From the NCBI RefSeq assembly GCF_000012945.1, contig NC_007511.1:3286001-3350000 (forward strand): DNA of 64,000 nucleotides, read 5' to 3'. The notes beneath the pieces are model-generated. The model was not told the origin of the DNA and did no database searches. It was given only the letters and a program-made list of their open reading frames with translations. This stretch comes from Burkholderia lata. Its GTDB lineage: Bacteria; Pseudomonadota; Gammaproteobacteria; Burkholderiales; Burkholderiaceae. The position numbers and the translations under genes were made by a program. This document shows positions 25,766-34,261 of the stretch, one piece after another; positions within the stretch are counted from its first letter, which is position 1; the number at the start of each line of letters is the position of its first letter.

Positions 25766-26539
25766 GTGGACCAATTTTTCAGTGCGCTCGAGCACAAGGA
25801 CAAGCACAAGCAGATCGCGGTCGTCGCGTCCGACGCGGCGGCCGGCAGCGCGTATCCGCCGCATTCGCATCGGCATGGCCAGCTGATTCACGCGATTTCC
25901 GGCGTGATGCTCGTGCATGCGGATGCCGGCAGCTGGGTCGTACCGACCGGGCGGGCGGTCTGGGTGCCGGGCGGCACGCAGCACGAGATCCGGATGGCCG
26001 GCGACGTGCAGATGCGCACGGTGTTCGTCGCGCACGAAGTGCGGCCCAGCCTGCCGCGCGAATGCCGCGTGATCGAGGTCGGCACGTTGCTGCGCGAGCT
26101 GATCGTGACCGCGAGCGACCTGCCGGCCGATTACGACCTCGCGCATCGCGCGGGCCGCGTGCTCGCGCTGATCCTCGACGAAATCGAGATCGCGCCGCTG
26201 CTGTCGCTGCATGTGCCGATGCCGCGCCATCCGGCGCTCGCCGCGTTGTGTACGCGGCTCATCAATGAACCGTCGTCGGTCGTCACGCTGCAGTCATGGG
26301 CGCGCGACGCGCACATGAACGAGCGCACGCTCGCGCGCGCCTTCAAGCGCGAAACGGGAATGACGCACGGTGCGTGGTGCCGCCACGCGCGCCTGCTGCT
26401 GAGCTTGCCGCGCCTCGCCGCCGGCACGCCGATCCTCGAACTCGCGCTCGAACACGGCTACGACAGCCCCAGCGCGTTCGCGGCGATGTTCCGCAAGGCA
26501 CTCGGCGTGCCGCCGAGCGAGTACTTTCAGCGGCGCTGA
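25766..26539 (+). CDS. AraC-family regulator of the efflux operon
   Basis: A 257-residue regulator with an N-terminal cupin-like domain (PPHSHRHGQLIHAISG, about 32-47) and a C-terminal double HTH (WARDAHMNERTLARAFKRETG ... ILELALEHGYDSPSAFAAMFRKALG). The frame begins with GTG at 25766; the ATG at 25759 is out of frame. It diverges from the OMF gene over about 100 bp and is the obvious candidate activator or repressor of the pump. Confidence 0.92.
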   Translation: MDQFFSALEHKDKHKQIAVVASDAAAGSAYPPHSHRHGQLIHAISGVMLVHADAGSWVVPTGRAVWVPGGTQHEIRMAGDVQMRTVFVAHEVRPSLPRECRVIEVGTLLRELIVTASDLPADYDLAHRAGRVLALILDEIEIAPLLSLHVPMPRHPALAALCTRLINEPSSVVTLQSWARDAHMNERTLARAFKRETGMTHGAWCRHARLLLSLPRLAAGTPILELALEHGYDSPSAFAAMFRKALGVPPSEYFQRR

Positions 26540-26652
26540 AGCGTACTGTCCGTTTCGCGACGATCGAGTGCTGACGGGCGCGCGCGGCGCGACAAGCCGC
26601 TCGCTACAGTAGCGGCATCGCACGACACCGGCGCCACGCGCCCGCCCCGCCG

Positions 26653-27711
26653 ATGGATCTGATTCAAAGCATGCAGGTTTTCGTCACGCTCGCCGACGCG
26701 GGGACCTTCACCGAAACCGGCAAGCGGCTCAACCTCACGACCGCGTACGTGAGCCGCACGATCGCGTCGCTCGAGACGCATCTCGGCATCCGCTTGCTGA
26801 ACCGCACGACGCGCTCGATGTGCCTGACCGAAGCCGGCGAACGCTATCTGGCGCGCGCACGCGACATCACGCTCGCCGTCGACGCGAGCGAACGCGAAGC
26901 GCGCGGCGCACGGCTGCATCCGCACGGCCGGCTGCGTGCGCACTGCAGCGCCAGCATCGCGAACCGTTTCGTGATTCCGCTCGTCGCGCACTTCCAGGCG
27001 CGCTATCCGGACGTCAGTGTCGACCTGACGCTCGCGCCGCAGGTACCGGATCTGGTCCGCGACAGCTACGACGCCGCGGTGATCGCGATGCCGAGCCTGC
27101 CGAGCTCCGATCAGGTCGCGATCGACGTCGGGCGGATCGGCAGCGTGCTGTGCGCATCGCCCGCGTATGCCGCGCGTCACGGGATGCCGGACACGCCGCG
27201 CGCACTCGCCCGGCATCGCTGCCTGCAACTGGTCGCGCCCGCGTACCCGGCGCGCGAATGGACGCTGACACGCGGGGCGGATTCGGAAACGGTCGCGTTC
27301 GAGCCGGCGATGACGGCCGACGTCGCGGCATCGCTCGAAATCGCGGTACGGGAAGGGGCGGGAATCGGGCTGCTGCCCGAGTTCGTCGCGGACGACGGGC
27401 TGCGTTCAGGCGCGCTGGTGCGTGTGCTGCCCGATTACCGGGCGGAAGACGTAGGCGTGTTTCTGGTGTATCCGTCGCGCAAGCTTCTCGACGCGAAGAC
27501 GCGCGCGTGGGTGGATTTCATGAAAGCGGAACTGCGGGTAGCGCTCGCCGGGCCGCGCGGCGGCCACCGCGCGGACGACGACGAAACGACCACGCCGGAC
27601 ACCCCCGGCGCGGCCGCCCAACCCCCGCTTACGCGACAGCCTTCACCGCCGGCTGCGCACCAAAAAACGTCGCCTGCGCCGCTTCGTCCGCACGCGCATA
27701 CGCGCGGTTGA
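26653..27711 (+). CDS. LysR-family regulator with C-terminal tail overlapping leuA
   Basis: A 352-residue LysR protein of the CrgA-like group: HTH residues 1-62 ([21 protein letters not shown]), effector domain to about residue 300 ([13 protein letters not shown]). The last 50 residues are a Pro/Thr/Ala-rich tail without domain character, whose coding sequence overlaps the 3' end of the convergent leuA gene by 83 bp. Normal LysR length is about 300, so the tail may result from a lost stop codon. Target unknown. Confidence 0.88.
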   Translation: MDLIQSMQVFVTLADAGTFTETGKRLNLTTAYVSRTIASLETHLGIRLLNRTTRSMCLTEAGERYLARARDITLAVDASEREARGARLHPHGRLRAHCSASIANRFVIPLVAHFQARYPDVSVDLTLAPQVPDLVRDSYDAAVIAMPSLPSSDQVAIDVGRIGSVLCASPAYAARHGMPDTPRALARHRCLQLVAPAYPAREWTLTRGADSETVAFEPAMTADVAASLEIAVREGAGIGLLPEFVADDGLRSGALVRVLPDYRAEDVGVFLVYPSRKLLDAKTRAWVDFMKAELRVALAGPRGGHRADDDETTTPDTPGAAAQPPLTRQPSPPAAHQKTSPAPLRPHAHTRG

Positions 27712-29341
27712 TGCCGCTGATCACCGCGCGGATCGACGCGGTCGTCAGGTTCGCGTCGATGCCGACGCCGAACGCGCTGCCACGCACGCCCGTGCCGGCC
27801 AGTTCCGCGATCGCAATCGCCTTCGCATCGGCGCCTTGCGACAACGCACGCTCCTCGTAGTGCTGGATCCGCAGCGGCGTGCGCAACGCGTGCATCAACG
27901 CGTCGAGCGGGCCGTTGCCTTCGCCGCGCAGCACGCGGCGCTCGCCATGCACGTCGGCAGTCAGCACGATCGTCTCGCGGCCGTCGCGCTCGGTCAGCTC
28001 ATGGCCGACATAACGCAGCGGCGCATCGCCTTCCACGTATTCCTGCTGGAACAGCGACCAGATCTGCGCGCTCGTCACTTCGAGCCCGCTGTCGTCGGTC
28101 AGGCGCTGCACGGCCGCGCTGAAGTCGACCTGCAGGCGACGCGGCAGCGCGACACCATAGCTCTGCTCGAGCAGGTACGCGATACCGCCCTTGCCCGACT
28201 GGCTGTTCACGCGAATGATCGAGTCGTACGTACGGCCGACGTCGCTCGGATCGATCGGCAGGTACGGCATTTCCCACACGGCATCGGGGCGCTGCACCGC
28301 GAAGCCCTTCTTGATCGCGTCCTGGTGCGAGCCGGAGAACGCGGTGAACACCAGGTCGCCGACATACGGATGGCGCGGATGGATCGGCAACTGCGTGCAT
28401 TCCTCGGCCGTGCGCGCGACTTCGTTGATCTGCGAGAAATCGAGGCCCGGATCGATGCCCTGCGAGTACAGGTTCAGCGCGAGCGTGACGAGGTCGACGT
28501 TACCGGTGCGCTCGCCGTTGCCGAACAGGCAGCCCTCGATGCGGTCCGCGCCGGCCATCACCGCGAGCTCGGCCGCCGCGACCGCGGTGCCGCGGTCGTT
28601 GTGCGGATGCACGGACACGATCAGCGCATCGCGGCGCGCGAGGTTGCGATGCATCCATTCGATCTGGTCCGCGTAGAAGTTCGGCGTGCCGACTTCGACG
28701 GTGGCCGGCAGGTTCACGATCGCCTTGTGCTCCGGCGTCGGCTGCCACACGTCGAACACGGCGTCGCAGACTTCCTTCGCGAAATCGAGTTCGGTCGCCG
28801 TGAAGGTCTCCGGGCTGTATTGCAGCGTGAAATGCGTGTCGGTCGCGGCATCGGCGAAGCGCTTGATCGTGCGCGCGGCGTTCACCGCGAGTTCCTTCAC
28901 GCCGTCGCGGTCGAGGCCGAACACGATCTTGCGGAATTCCGGCGCGGTCGCGTTGTACAGGTGCACGATCGCGCGCTTCGCGCCGCGCACCGAGTCGAAG
29001 GTGCGCTCGATCAGGTCGTCGCGCGCCTGCGTGAGCACCTCGATCGTCACGTCGTCGGGAATGTGGCCGCCTTCGATCAGCTCGCGCACGAAGTTGAAGT
29101 CGGTCTCGGACGCCGACGGGAATGCGACCTCGATCTCCTTGAAACCGATCGCGACCAGCATCTTGAACATTCGCATCTTGCGCGTCGCGTCCATCGGCTC
29201 GAACAGCGACTGGTTGCCGTCGCGCAGGTCGGTGCTCATCCAGATCGGCGCTTGCGTGATCGTGCGCGTCGGCCACATGCGGTTCGGCAGGTTGACGGGC
29301 GTGAACGGTCGGTACTTCGTCGCGGGGTTCTTCAGCATCAT
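27629..29341 (-). CDS. leuA: 2-isopropylmalate synthase
   Basis: A 570-residue enzyme that condenses acetyl-CoA with 2-oxoisovalerate, the first step of leucine synthesis. The DRE-TIM barrel carries [13 protein letters not shown] near residue 43, and [14 protein letters not shown] and [14 protein letters not shown] further on; the C-terminal regulatory domain (about 430-570) mediates leucine feedback. Length and the N-terminal [16 protein letters not shown] match the long, yeast-like LeuA type rather than the 510-residue enterobacterial form. Start is one of two adjacent Met codons (29341 or 29338). It is preceded by an attenuation-type leader. Confidence 0.95.
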   Translation of the reverse strand: MMLKNPATKYRPFTPVNLPNRMWPTRTITQAPIWMSTDLRDGNQSLFEPMDATRKMRMFKMLVAIGFKEIEVAFPSASETDFNFVRELIEGGHIPDDVTIEVLTQARDDLIERTFDSVRGAKRAIVHLYNATAPEFRKIVFGLDRDGVKELAVNAARTIKRFADAATDTHFTLQYSPETFTATELDFAKEVCDAVFDVWQPTPEHKAIVNLPATVEVGTPNFYADQIEWMHRNLARRDALIVSVHPHNDRGTAVAAAELAVMAGADRIEGCLFGNGERTGNVDLVTLALNLYSQGIDPGLDFSQINEVARTAEECTQLPIHPRHPYVGDLVFTAFSGSHQDAIKKGFAVQRPDAVWEMPYLPIDPSDVGRTYDSIIRVNSQSGKGGIAYLLEQSYGVALPRRLQVDFSAAVQRLTDDSGLEVTSAQIWSLFQQEYVEGDAPLRYVGHELTERDGRETIVLTADVHGERRVLRGEGNGPLDALMHALRTPLRIQHYEERALSQGADAKAIAIAELAGTGVRGSAFGVGIDANLTTASIRAVISGINRAYARADEAAQATFFGAQPAVKAVA

Positions 29342-29528
29342 GATGTTCGGTCCTCGGTCGGTTTGTCGGGAAACCGCCGCGCGCTGGCCATCCGTCGGGG
29401 TGGCAAGCTGCGCGCGCAGCGATAAAACAGGTGAAAGCGGCACAACGGCAAAGCGGTACGGCGAACGACAGCCTTGGCGGTTGAGCGACCGGGACGGAGC
29501 GGAGCGATTCGGAAGAAGGACGAACTCA

Positions 29529-29551
29529 GGCGCCGGTCGACAACCGGGGCC
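29529..29551 (-). terminator. Candidate attenuator hairpin in leuA leader
   Basis: On the transcript GGCCCCGGT, loop TGTCG, ACCGGCGCC pair at 8 of 9 positions, followed by a pyrimidine-rich run (TTCGTCCTTCTTCC). It lies 30 nt after the leader-peptide stop, where a terminator or antiterminator arm is expected. The U run is interrupted, so an RNA fold is needed. Confidence 0.4.
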
Positions 29552-29581
29552 AGGTCGGTGATGCGGGGGAAATCTGGCGCT

Positions 29582-29677
29582 TCAGGAAAGAAGCAGATGG
29601 AAAGCGCGCAGCCGCAGACCCAGCCCGGAGAAACGGGCTAGTAGTCGTAGCGAGAAGAGGGGCTGGGCGGCTTGCAT
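29582..29677 (-). CDS. leuA leader peptide (31 aa, 10 leucines)
   Basis: A 31-codon frame upstream of leuA, starting MQAAQPLFSL and ending HLLLS, with ten Leu codons (CTA, CTG, CTC, CTT types), including CTA CGA CTA CTA and a final CTG CTT CTT. Leucine content of 32% against a normal 10-11%. An internal hairpin AGCCCG-N6-CGGGCT lies within the coding sequence. Ribosome stalling on Leu codons would govern downstream structure, as in enterobacterial leuL, but the sequence is unrelated. Confidence 0.8.
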   Translation of the reverse strand: MQAAQPLFSLRLLARFSGLGLRLRAFHLLLS

Positions 29678-29684
29678 GGCCGAA

Positions 29685-29714
29685 ATCAAATCACAGGGTG
29701 ACGGGGGCTGTCAA
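29685..29714 (-). promoter_or_regulatory. leuA promoter (-35 TTGACA, extended -10)
   Basis: On the minus strand TTGACA (29714-29709), an 18-bp spacer, then TTTGAT (29690-29685) preceded by TG, an extended -10. Predicted start of transcription falls at or within a few bases of the leader-peptide ATG (29677), so the leader mRNA may be leaderless. Confidence 0.65.
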
Positions 29715-30230
29715 CGGGCTGCGTGCAAATGGCGCGGAATTCGATCGCTCAGAATCAGTCCTGTCCGATAGGCGGCGTGCCGCCCCGTCGATATGCTTCA
29801 TGGGTGCGGCGCCGGTGAGGCCCCTGTTCACGTTCGGAGTGAGTTGGTCAACGTACTTCGCCGGTTGCCGCACCCCCTCCTGTTGCAATCAATCGGGTTT
29901 CGGTGTGGGCGTTCGGTGGTGGCCGGTGGGCGCGGCCACGACCGAGATGCTGATGTTGAAACCAACGCTGCCAGATGCGAACGCCGAGCGCCTGCGCCCA
30001 AGCCCGATTGCTCCGCACCTCCCGGCCCGCCTCATCTGCGCAACCGCGCATCATTCAGAAAAGCGATACACACGTCGATATAATTTCCTGAATATATCGA
30101 AACACCTTCAATTAAACCCATTTCATTAAATCGATTAACCTCTATTTTCGATTTACTGAACAATAGCCACTCCCCGGCGAATATTTTTTTATTTATTTTT
30201 CGGCATGCTCGGTACGTCGCATTTCAAACG
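29715..30230. other. Long intergenic region between leuA and bclA with AT-rich half
   Basis: No supported gene in about 515 bp. The right part (about 30060-30215) drops sharply in GC against its surroundings (runs of T and A, TCGATAT-N12-ATATCGA at 30075-30100), as seen at silenced or quorum-regulated promoters. I looked for a CepR-type box (CTGT-N10-ACAG) and saw none. Confidence 0.5.
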
Positions 30231-30242
30231 GCAAACGTTTGC
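30231..30242. promoter_or_regulatory. LacI/PurR-type palindrome GCAAACGTTTGC
   Basis: Perfect 12-bp palindrome 45 bp before the bclA start. It equals the core of the PurR operator consensus and is typical of LacI-family sites (central CG). A sugar-responsive LacI-family regulator of the lectins is inferred; none is encoded in the window. Confidence 0.6.
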
Positions 30243-30287
30243 GCGACACAGCCAGAAGCCTTACCCATCGTTCCTCAGGAGGAAAGC

Positions 30288-30677
30288 ATGGCCGATTCTC
30301 AAACGTCATCCAATCGCGCCGGCGAGTTTTCGATTCCGCCGAATACCGAATTCCGCGCGATTTTCTTCGCGAATGCCGCCGAGCAACAGCACATCAAGCT
30401 GTTTATCGGCGACAGCAAGGAACCCGCCGCGTATCACAAGCTGACGACGCGCGACGGCACGCGTGAAGCGACGCTGAATTCCGGCAACGGCAAGATTCGC
30501 TTCGAAGTGTCGGTGAACGGCAAGCCGTCGGCCACCGATGCACGCCTCGCACCGATCAACGGCAAGAAATCGGACGGCTCGCCGTACACGGTCAACTTCG
30601 GGATCGTCGTGTCGGAAGACGGCCACGACAGCGACTACAACGACGGCATCGTCGTGCTCCAGTGGCCGATCGGCTGA
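30288..30677 (+). CDS. bclA: Calcium-dependent mannose-binding lectin BclA (BC2L-A)
   Basis: A 129-residue single-domain LecB/PA-IIL lectin, exported without a classical signal. The calcium/sugar site is formed by SEDGHDSDYNDG (about residues 108-119) and the C-terminal Gly (QWPIG). The specificity loop reads NAAE where P. aeruginosa LecB has NSSG, the form reported as mannose-specific in BC2L-A. A perfect AGGAGG ribosome site (30277-30282) lies 5 bp before ATG. It binds mannosylated host or bacterial glycans as a dimer. Confidence 0.97.
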   Translation: MADSQTSSNRAGEFSIPPNTEFRAIFFANAAEQQHIKLFIGDSKEPAAYHKLTTRDGTREATLNSGNGKIRFEVSVNGKPSATDARLAPINGKKSDGSPYTVNFGIVVSEDGHDSDYNDGIVVLQWPIG

Positions 30678-30714
30678 CCTGATGCGCGTCTGACGCGCAC
30701 CTGACGACTCACCA

Positions 30715-30743
30715 CCGCCGGCCGCCTCCGGGCCGGCCGGCGG
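30715..30743 (+). terminator. Hairpin between bclA and bclC
   Basis: CCGCCGGCC (30715-30723), 11-nt loop, GGCCGGCGG (30735-30743), after a smaller GCGCGT-CTG-ACGCGC hairpin. No T run follows. It could be a partial terminator or mRNA-stability element giving excess bclA over downstream lectins. Confidence 0.5.
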
Positions 30744-30813
30744 TTGCGCGCCGCCTTCCGCGGCACCGCCCCCCCCTTTTGCATCGAAACCCGCCCTACC
30801 AACGGAGACATCC

Positions 30814-31665
30814 ATGCCCCTCCTTTCGGCCTCGATCGTCAGCGCCCCCGTGGCGACATCGGAAACCTACGTCGACATCCCGGGCCTGTACATCGACATC
30901 GCCAAGGCAGAGATTCGAGACGGGAAACTGCAGGTCATCCTCAACGTGCCGACGCCGTACGCGACCGGCAACAACTTCCCCGGCATCTATTTCGCGATCG
31001 CGACCGACAAGGGCGTCGTCGCGGACGGCTGCTTCACCTATTCGTCGAAAGTGCCCGAAGCCACCGGGCGCATGCCGTTCACGCTGGTTGCGACGATCAA
31101 CGTCGGCAGCGGCGTCACGTTCGTGAAGGGCCAGTGGAAAAGCGTGCGCGGCAGCGCGATGCATATCGATTCGTACGCGAGCCTGTCCGCGATCGGCGAC
31201 ACGGCCGCGCAATCGTCGTCGCCCGGCAGCGGAAGCGGAAGCGGCGAAACCGGCGCGGGCGGCAACCCGGGCGGCACGGGTAGCGGCACGGGTAGCGGCA
31301 CGATCGGCGGCGGCGGCGAGCGCGACGGCACGTTCAACCTGCCGCCGAACATCAAGTTCGGCGTCACCGCGCTCACCAACGCGGCGAACGACCAGACGAT
31401 CGACATCTACGTCGACGACAACCCGAAACCGGCCGCCACGTTCAAGGGCGCCGGCGTACAGGACCAGAACCTCGGCACCAAGGTGCTCGATTCCGGCAAG
31501 GGGCGCGTACGCGTGATCGTGATGGCGAACGGCAAGCCGTCGCGGCTCGGCTCGCGGCAGGTCGACATTTTCAAGAAGTCGTACTTCGGGATCGTCGGCT
31601 CGGAAGACGGCGCCGACGACGACTACAACGACGGCATCGTGTTCCTGAACTGGCCGCTGGGCTGA
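30814..31665 (+). CDS. bclC: Bivalent lectin BclC (TNF-like N-terminus, LecB-like C-terminus)
   Basis: A 283-residue superlectin. Residues 1-135 match the BC2L-C N-terminal TNF-like domain (starts MPLLSASIVSAP, contains YATGNNFPGIYFAIATDKG), which forms fucose-binding trimers. A Gly/Ser-rich linker (GSGSGETG, GTGSGTGSGT) at about 137-165 leads to a LecB domain with calcium loop SEDGADDDYNDG and specificity loop NAAN. Known BC2L-C binds fucosides and mannosides simultaneously. Second gene of the lectin operon. Confidence 0.96.
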   Translation: MPLLSASIVSAPVATSETYVDIPGLYIDIAKAEIRDGKLQVILNVPTPYATGNNFPGIYFAIATDKGVVADGCFTYSSKVPEATGRMPFTLVATINVGSGVTFVKGQWKSVRGSAMHIDSYASLSAIGDTAAQSSSPGSGSGSGETGAGGNPGGTGSGTGSGTIGGGGERDGTFNLPPNIKFGVTALTNAANDQTIDIYVDDNPKPAATFKGAGVQDQNLGTKVLDSGKGRVRVIVMANGKPSRLGSRQVDIFKKSYFGIVGSEDGADDDYNDGIVFLNWPLG

Positions 31666-31859
31666 ACACGATGACTCGCGGCGCGCGCGGCGTGTGCGCG
31701 CCGTTGGCGAATCCGCAATGGCGACGGGGCCAACCACCCATTGCAAACCGATTCATTCGAGCAGTCCGTTGCAGTTCCACGCTGTACTCCGCGCGCGACA
31801 ACGGCGAACGCCATTCACCGGCCGCGCAACGCAAGACCTTTCATCGAGACGAGGACGAC

Positions 31860-32600
31860 ATGTCACAACCGTTTACCCATGACGATCTGTACGCCCTGCT
31901 GCAACTCGCCGGCAACGATGCCACCGCCGTCCAGGCGAACGGCGACCAGGCGGTGCTCGACCGGATGCGCCAGTTCATGACCGCGCAGCTCGTCGAAAAG
32001 CTGCCGCAATACGATGTGTTCGTCGACATCGCGACGATCCCGTACAGCTTCGACGTCGGCAGCTGGCAAAACAAGGTGAAGGCCGATGCGGCCGGGCAGG
32101 TGATCGCCTGCACGGTGACGTGGGCCGGCGCGCCCGGCGTGCTGCCCGGCGCCGCGGCGAAGTTCGGCGTCGGGGCGGTGGTCAACTACTTCTCGAAAGC
32201 GACACCGCAGCCGCAGCCCACGCAGCCGGACGCCACGACGACCGGCGGCGGCGAACGCGACGGCCTCTTCAACCTGCCGCCGAACATCGCGTTCGGCGTG
32301 ACCGCGCTGGTCAATTCGTCGGCGCAGCAGACGATCGAGGTCTTCATCGACGACAACCCGAAACCGGCCGCGACGTTCCAGGGCGCCGGCACGCAGGACG
32401 CGAACCTGAACACGCAGATCGTGAACTCCGGCAAGGGGAAGGTGCGCGTGGTCGTGACGGCAAACGGCAAGCCGTCGAAGATCGGCTCGCGTCAGGTCGA
32501 CATCTTCAAGAAGACCTACTTCGGTCTGGTCGGGTCGGAAGACGGGACGGACGGTGACTACAACGACGGTATCGCCATCCTGAACTGGCCGCTCGGTTAA
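31860..32600 (+). CDS. bclB: LecB-domain lectin BclB
   Basis: A 246-residue lectin with a distinct N-terminal domain (about residues 1-118: HDDLYALLQLAGNDATAVQ, IATIPYSFDVGSWQNKV), a short Pro/Gln linker, and a C-terminal LecB domain with calcium loop SEDGTDGDYNDG, ending NWPLG. The specificity loop is NSSA, unlike those of BclA (NAAE) and BclC (NAAN). Function of the N-terminal domain is not established to my knowledge. The ATG at 31860 follows GAGACGAGGACGAC. Confidence 0.95.
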   Translation: MSQPFTHDDLYALLQLAGNDATAVQANGDQAVLDRMRQFMTAQLVEKLPQYDVFVDIATIPYSFDVGSWQNKVKADAAGQVIACTVTWAGAPGVLPGAAAKFGVGAVVNYFSKATPQPQPTQPDATTTGGGERDGLFNLPPNIAFGVTALVNSSAQQTIEVFIDDNPKPAATFQGAGTQDANLNTQIVNSGKGKVRVVVTANGKPSKIGSRQVDIFKKTYFGLVGSEDGTDGDYNDGIAILNWPLG

Positions 32601-32621
32601 GCAGCGTCACGCCGCCCCCCT

Positions 32622-32643
32622 CGCCACGCCGCCCGGCGTGGCG
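32622..32643 (+). terminator. Terminator hairpin of lectin operon
   Basis: CGCCACGCC-GCCC-GGCGTGGCG, perfect 9-bp stem with tetraloop, 22 bp after the bclB stop. The tail is not T-rich (ATTCGCTTCC), so efficiency is uncertain. Confidence 0.55.
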
Positions 32644-32849
32644 ATTCGCTTCCGCGCGCCGGACCTAGCGCCGCGACGGCCTCTCGCCTCCCTGCCCCAT
32701 CGGACTATCCGAATCGGTTGCGCCCGATCGCAGTCCTGCTGCGACCCCGCATCGATCGCCTTTGCTTCGCTGCAATTCCCCGTGCCCGACACCGCCTTTC
32801 GTCGGGTCGCTCCCTGATTGATCGACACGCCATTCCGCACACAGGACTT

Positions 32850-32892
32850 GCGCTCCATAACTACGACTCATAGAATCGTAGTTATGGAGCGC
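32850..32892. promoter_or_regulatory. 43-bp inverted repeat with 17-bp perfect arms
   Basis: GCGCTCCATAACTACGA (32850-32866), 9-bp spacer CTCATAGAA, TCGTAGTTATGGAGCGC (32876-32892). It lies 63 bp before the oxidoreductase start at 32956. The central ACTACGA-N9-TCGTAGT looks like a repressor operator (MarR, HxlR or Rrf2 style); the outer arms could also form a strong RNA hairpin. No similar site lies before the nearby Rrf2 gene. Confidence 0.7.
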
Positions 32893-32955
32893 ATCGATGC
32901 GCAGGCAACGTCGGTGGTCTACCGACCCCATGCATCAATCAACCGGAGTCAATCA

Positions 32956-34161
32956 GTGGCAAAGCGAATTCTTGTGATCGGGGCCGGCTTCGCCGGCATG
33001 TGGAGCGCGCTGAGCGCGGCGCGCGTGCTGGACGCGCAAGGTCGAACCGACGTGGAAATCACCGTGGTGGCGCCCGACGCGCATCTGCACGTCCGTCCGC
33101 GCCTGTATGAAGAAGGCCCGGCAAACTTCCGGGCGCCGCTCGGCGAGATCTTCGACGCGGTGGGCGTGACGTTCGTCCAGGGTACGGTCGAGCGCATCGA
33201 CGTGGCGCACCGGACCGCCGACGTGCTGGGCACGGACGGCGAGGCGACGACGCTCGACTACGACCGCCTCGTGCTGGCGGCCGGCAGCCGCCTGTTCCGC
33301 CCCGCGATTCCGGGCCTGGCCGAGCACGCGTTCAGCGTCGATCAAACCGACGAAGCCGTCGAACTCGAAGCGCACATTCGCGATCTGGCGTTGCAGCCGG
33401 CCTCCACGGCACGCGATACGGTCGTGGTGGCAGGCGGCGGATTCACGGGCATCGAGACGGCAGCGGAAATGCCGGCCCGCCTGCGCGCCGCGCTGGGCGA
33501 GCACGCGAACGTGCGGGTCGTGATCGTCGAGCGCAACGACGCGATCGGCCCCGACCTGGGCGCGGGCCCGCGTCCCGTGATCGAGGAGGCGCTGCGCACG
33601 CTCGGCGTGACGTGGAAGCTCGGGTCCGGCGTCGCATCGGTCGACGCGGGCGGCATCACGACGGCGGACGGCGAGCGGATCGAGTCGAGCACCGTGATCT
33701 GGACAGCCGGCCTGCGCGCCAGCACGCTGACCGAACAGGTTCCGGGCCGCCGCGACGCGACGGGGCGCCTGCATGTCGATCGCAACCTGGCGGTCGAAGG
33801 CGTGCCGGGTGTCTACGCGACGGGCGACGTTGCGTATGCGGCCACCGACGACGAAGGCAACCACACGATGATGTCATGCCAGCACGCGATGAACCTGGGC
33901 CGTTCGGCGGGGCACAACGTGGCCGCCGATCTGCTGGGCCTGGAACAGATCCCGTACAGCCAGCCGAAGTATGTGACGTGCCTGGATCTCGGCCCGTGGG
34001 GCGCCGTCTATACGGAAGGTTGGGATCGCGAAGTGAAGCTGAAGGGGGCGGAGGCGAAGAAGCTCAAGCACCAGATCAATTCCGAGTGGATCTATCCGCC
34101 GCGCGCGGATCGCTCGGAAGCGCTGGCGGCCGCGGATCCGCTGCGGATCGTCGTGGCCTGA
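32956..34161 (+). CDS. FAD-dependent NAD(P)H dehydrogenase (NDH-2-like)
   Basis: A 401-residue flavoprotein of the pyridine nucleotide-disulfide oxidoreductase fold. FAD motif KRILVIGAGFAGMWSALSAA at the N-terminus, NAD motif TVVVAGGGFTGIETAAEMPARL mid-protein, and GVYATGDVAYA near the C-terminus. The start is GTG with a CGGAG ribosome site; an in-frame ATG at 32884 lies within the inverted repeat and is rejected. It resembles single-subunit NADH:quinone dehydrogenases, oxidising NAD(P)H without redox Cys pairs. Probably induced through the upstream operator. Confidence 0.9.
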   Translation: MAKRILVIGAGFAGMWSALSAARVLDAQGRTDVEITVVAPDAHLHVRPRLYEEGPANFRAPLGEIFDAVGVTFVQGTVERIDVAHRTADVLGTDGEATTLDYDRLVLAAGSRLFRPAIPGLAEHAFSVDQTDEAVELEAHIRDLALQPASTARDTVVVAGGGFTGIETAAEMPARLRAALGEHANVRVVIVERNDAIGPDLGAGPRPVIEEALRTLGVTWKLGSGVASVDAGGITTADGERIESSTVIWTAGLRASTLTEQVPGRRDATGRLHVDRNLAVEGVPGVYATGDVAYAATDDEGNHTMMSCQHAMNLGRSAGHNVAADLLGLEQIPYSQPKYVTCLDLGPWGAVYTEGWDREVKLKGAEAKKLKHQINSEWIYPPRADRSEALAAADPLRIVVA

Positions 34162-34261
34162 GCGGCGCGTTTGCCCGCACGATGCGCGGGGTGCGGCAGA
34201 GGCATCCCGCGTGTCGTCGTGTCGTGTCGCGTCGCTCCATCGCGGCGCGACGTCACGCGAA

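Noticed and set aside
29698..30129. Small open frames between leuA and bclA
   Set aside because: No ribosome site, atypical composition, overlapping AT-rich regulatory sequence.
29800..30287. CepR-type quorum box before bclA
   Set aside because: No CTGT-N10-ACAG-like symmetry was found by eye; only the LacI-type palindrome is clear.
32884..32955. ATG start for the NDH-2-like protein at 32884
   Set aside because: It lies inside the inverted repeat, lacks a ribosome site, and adds residues absent from the fold; GTG at 32956 is better placed.
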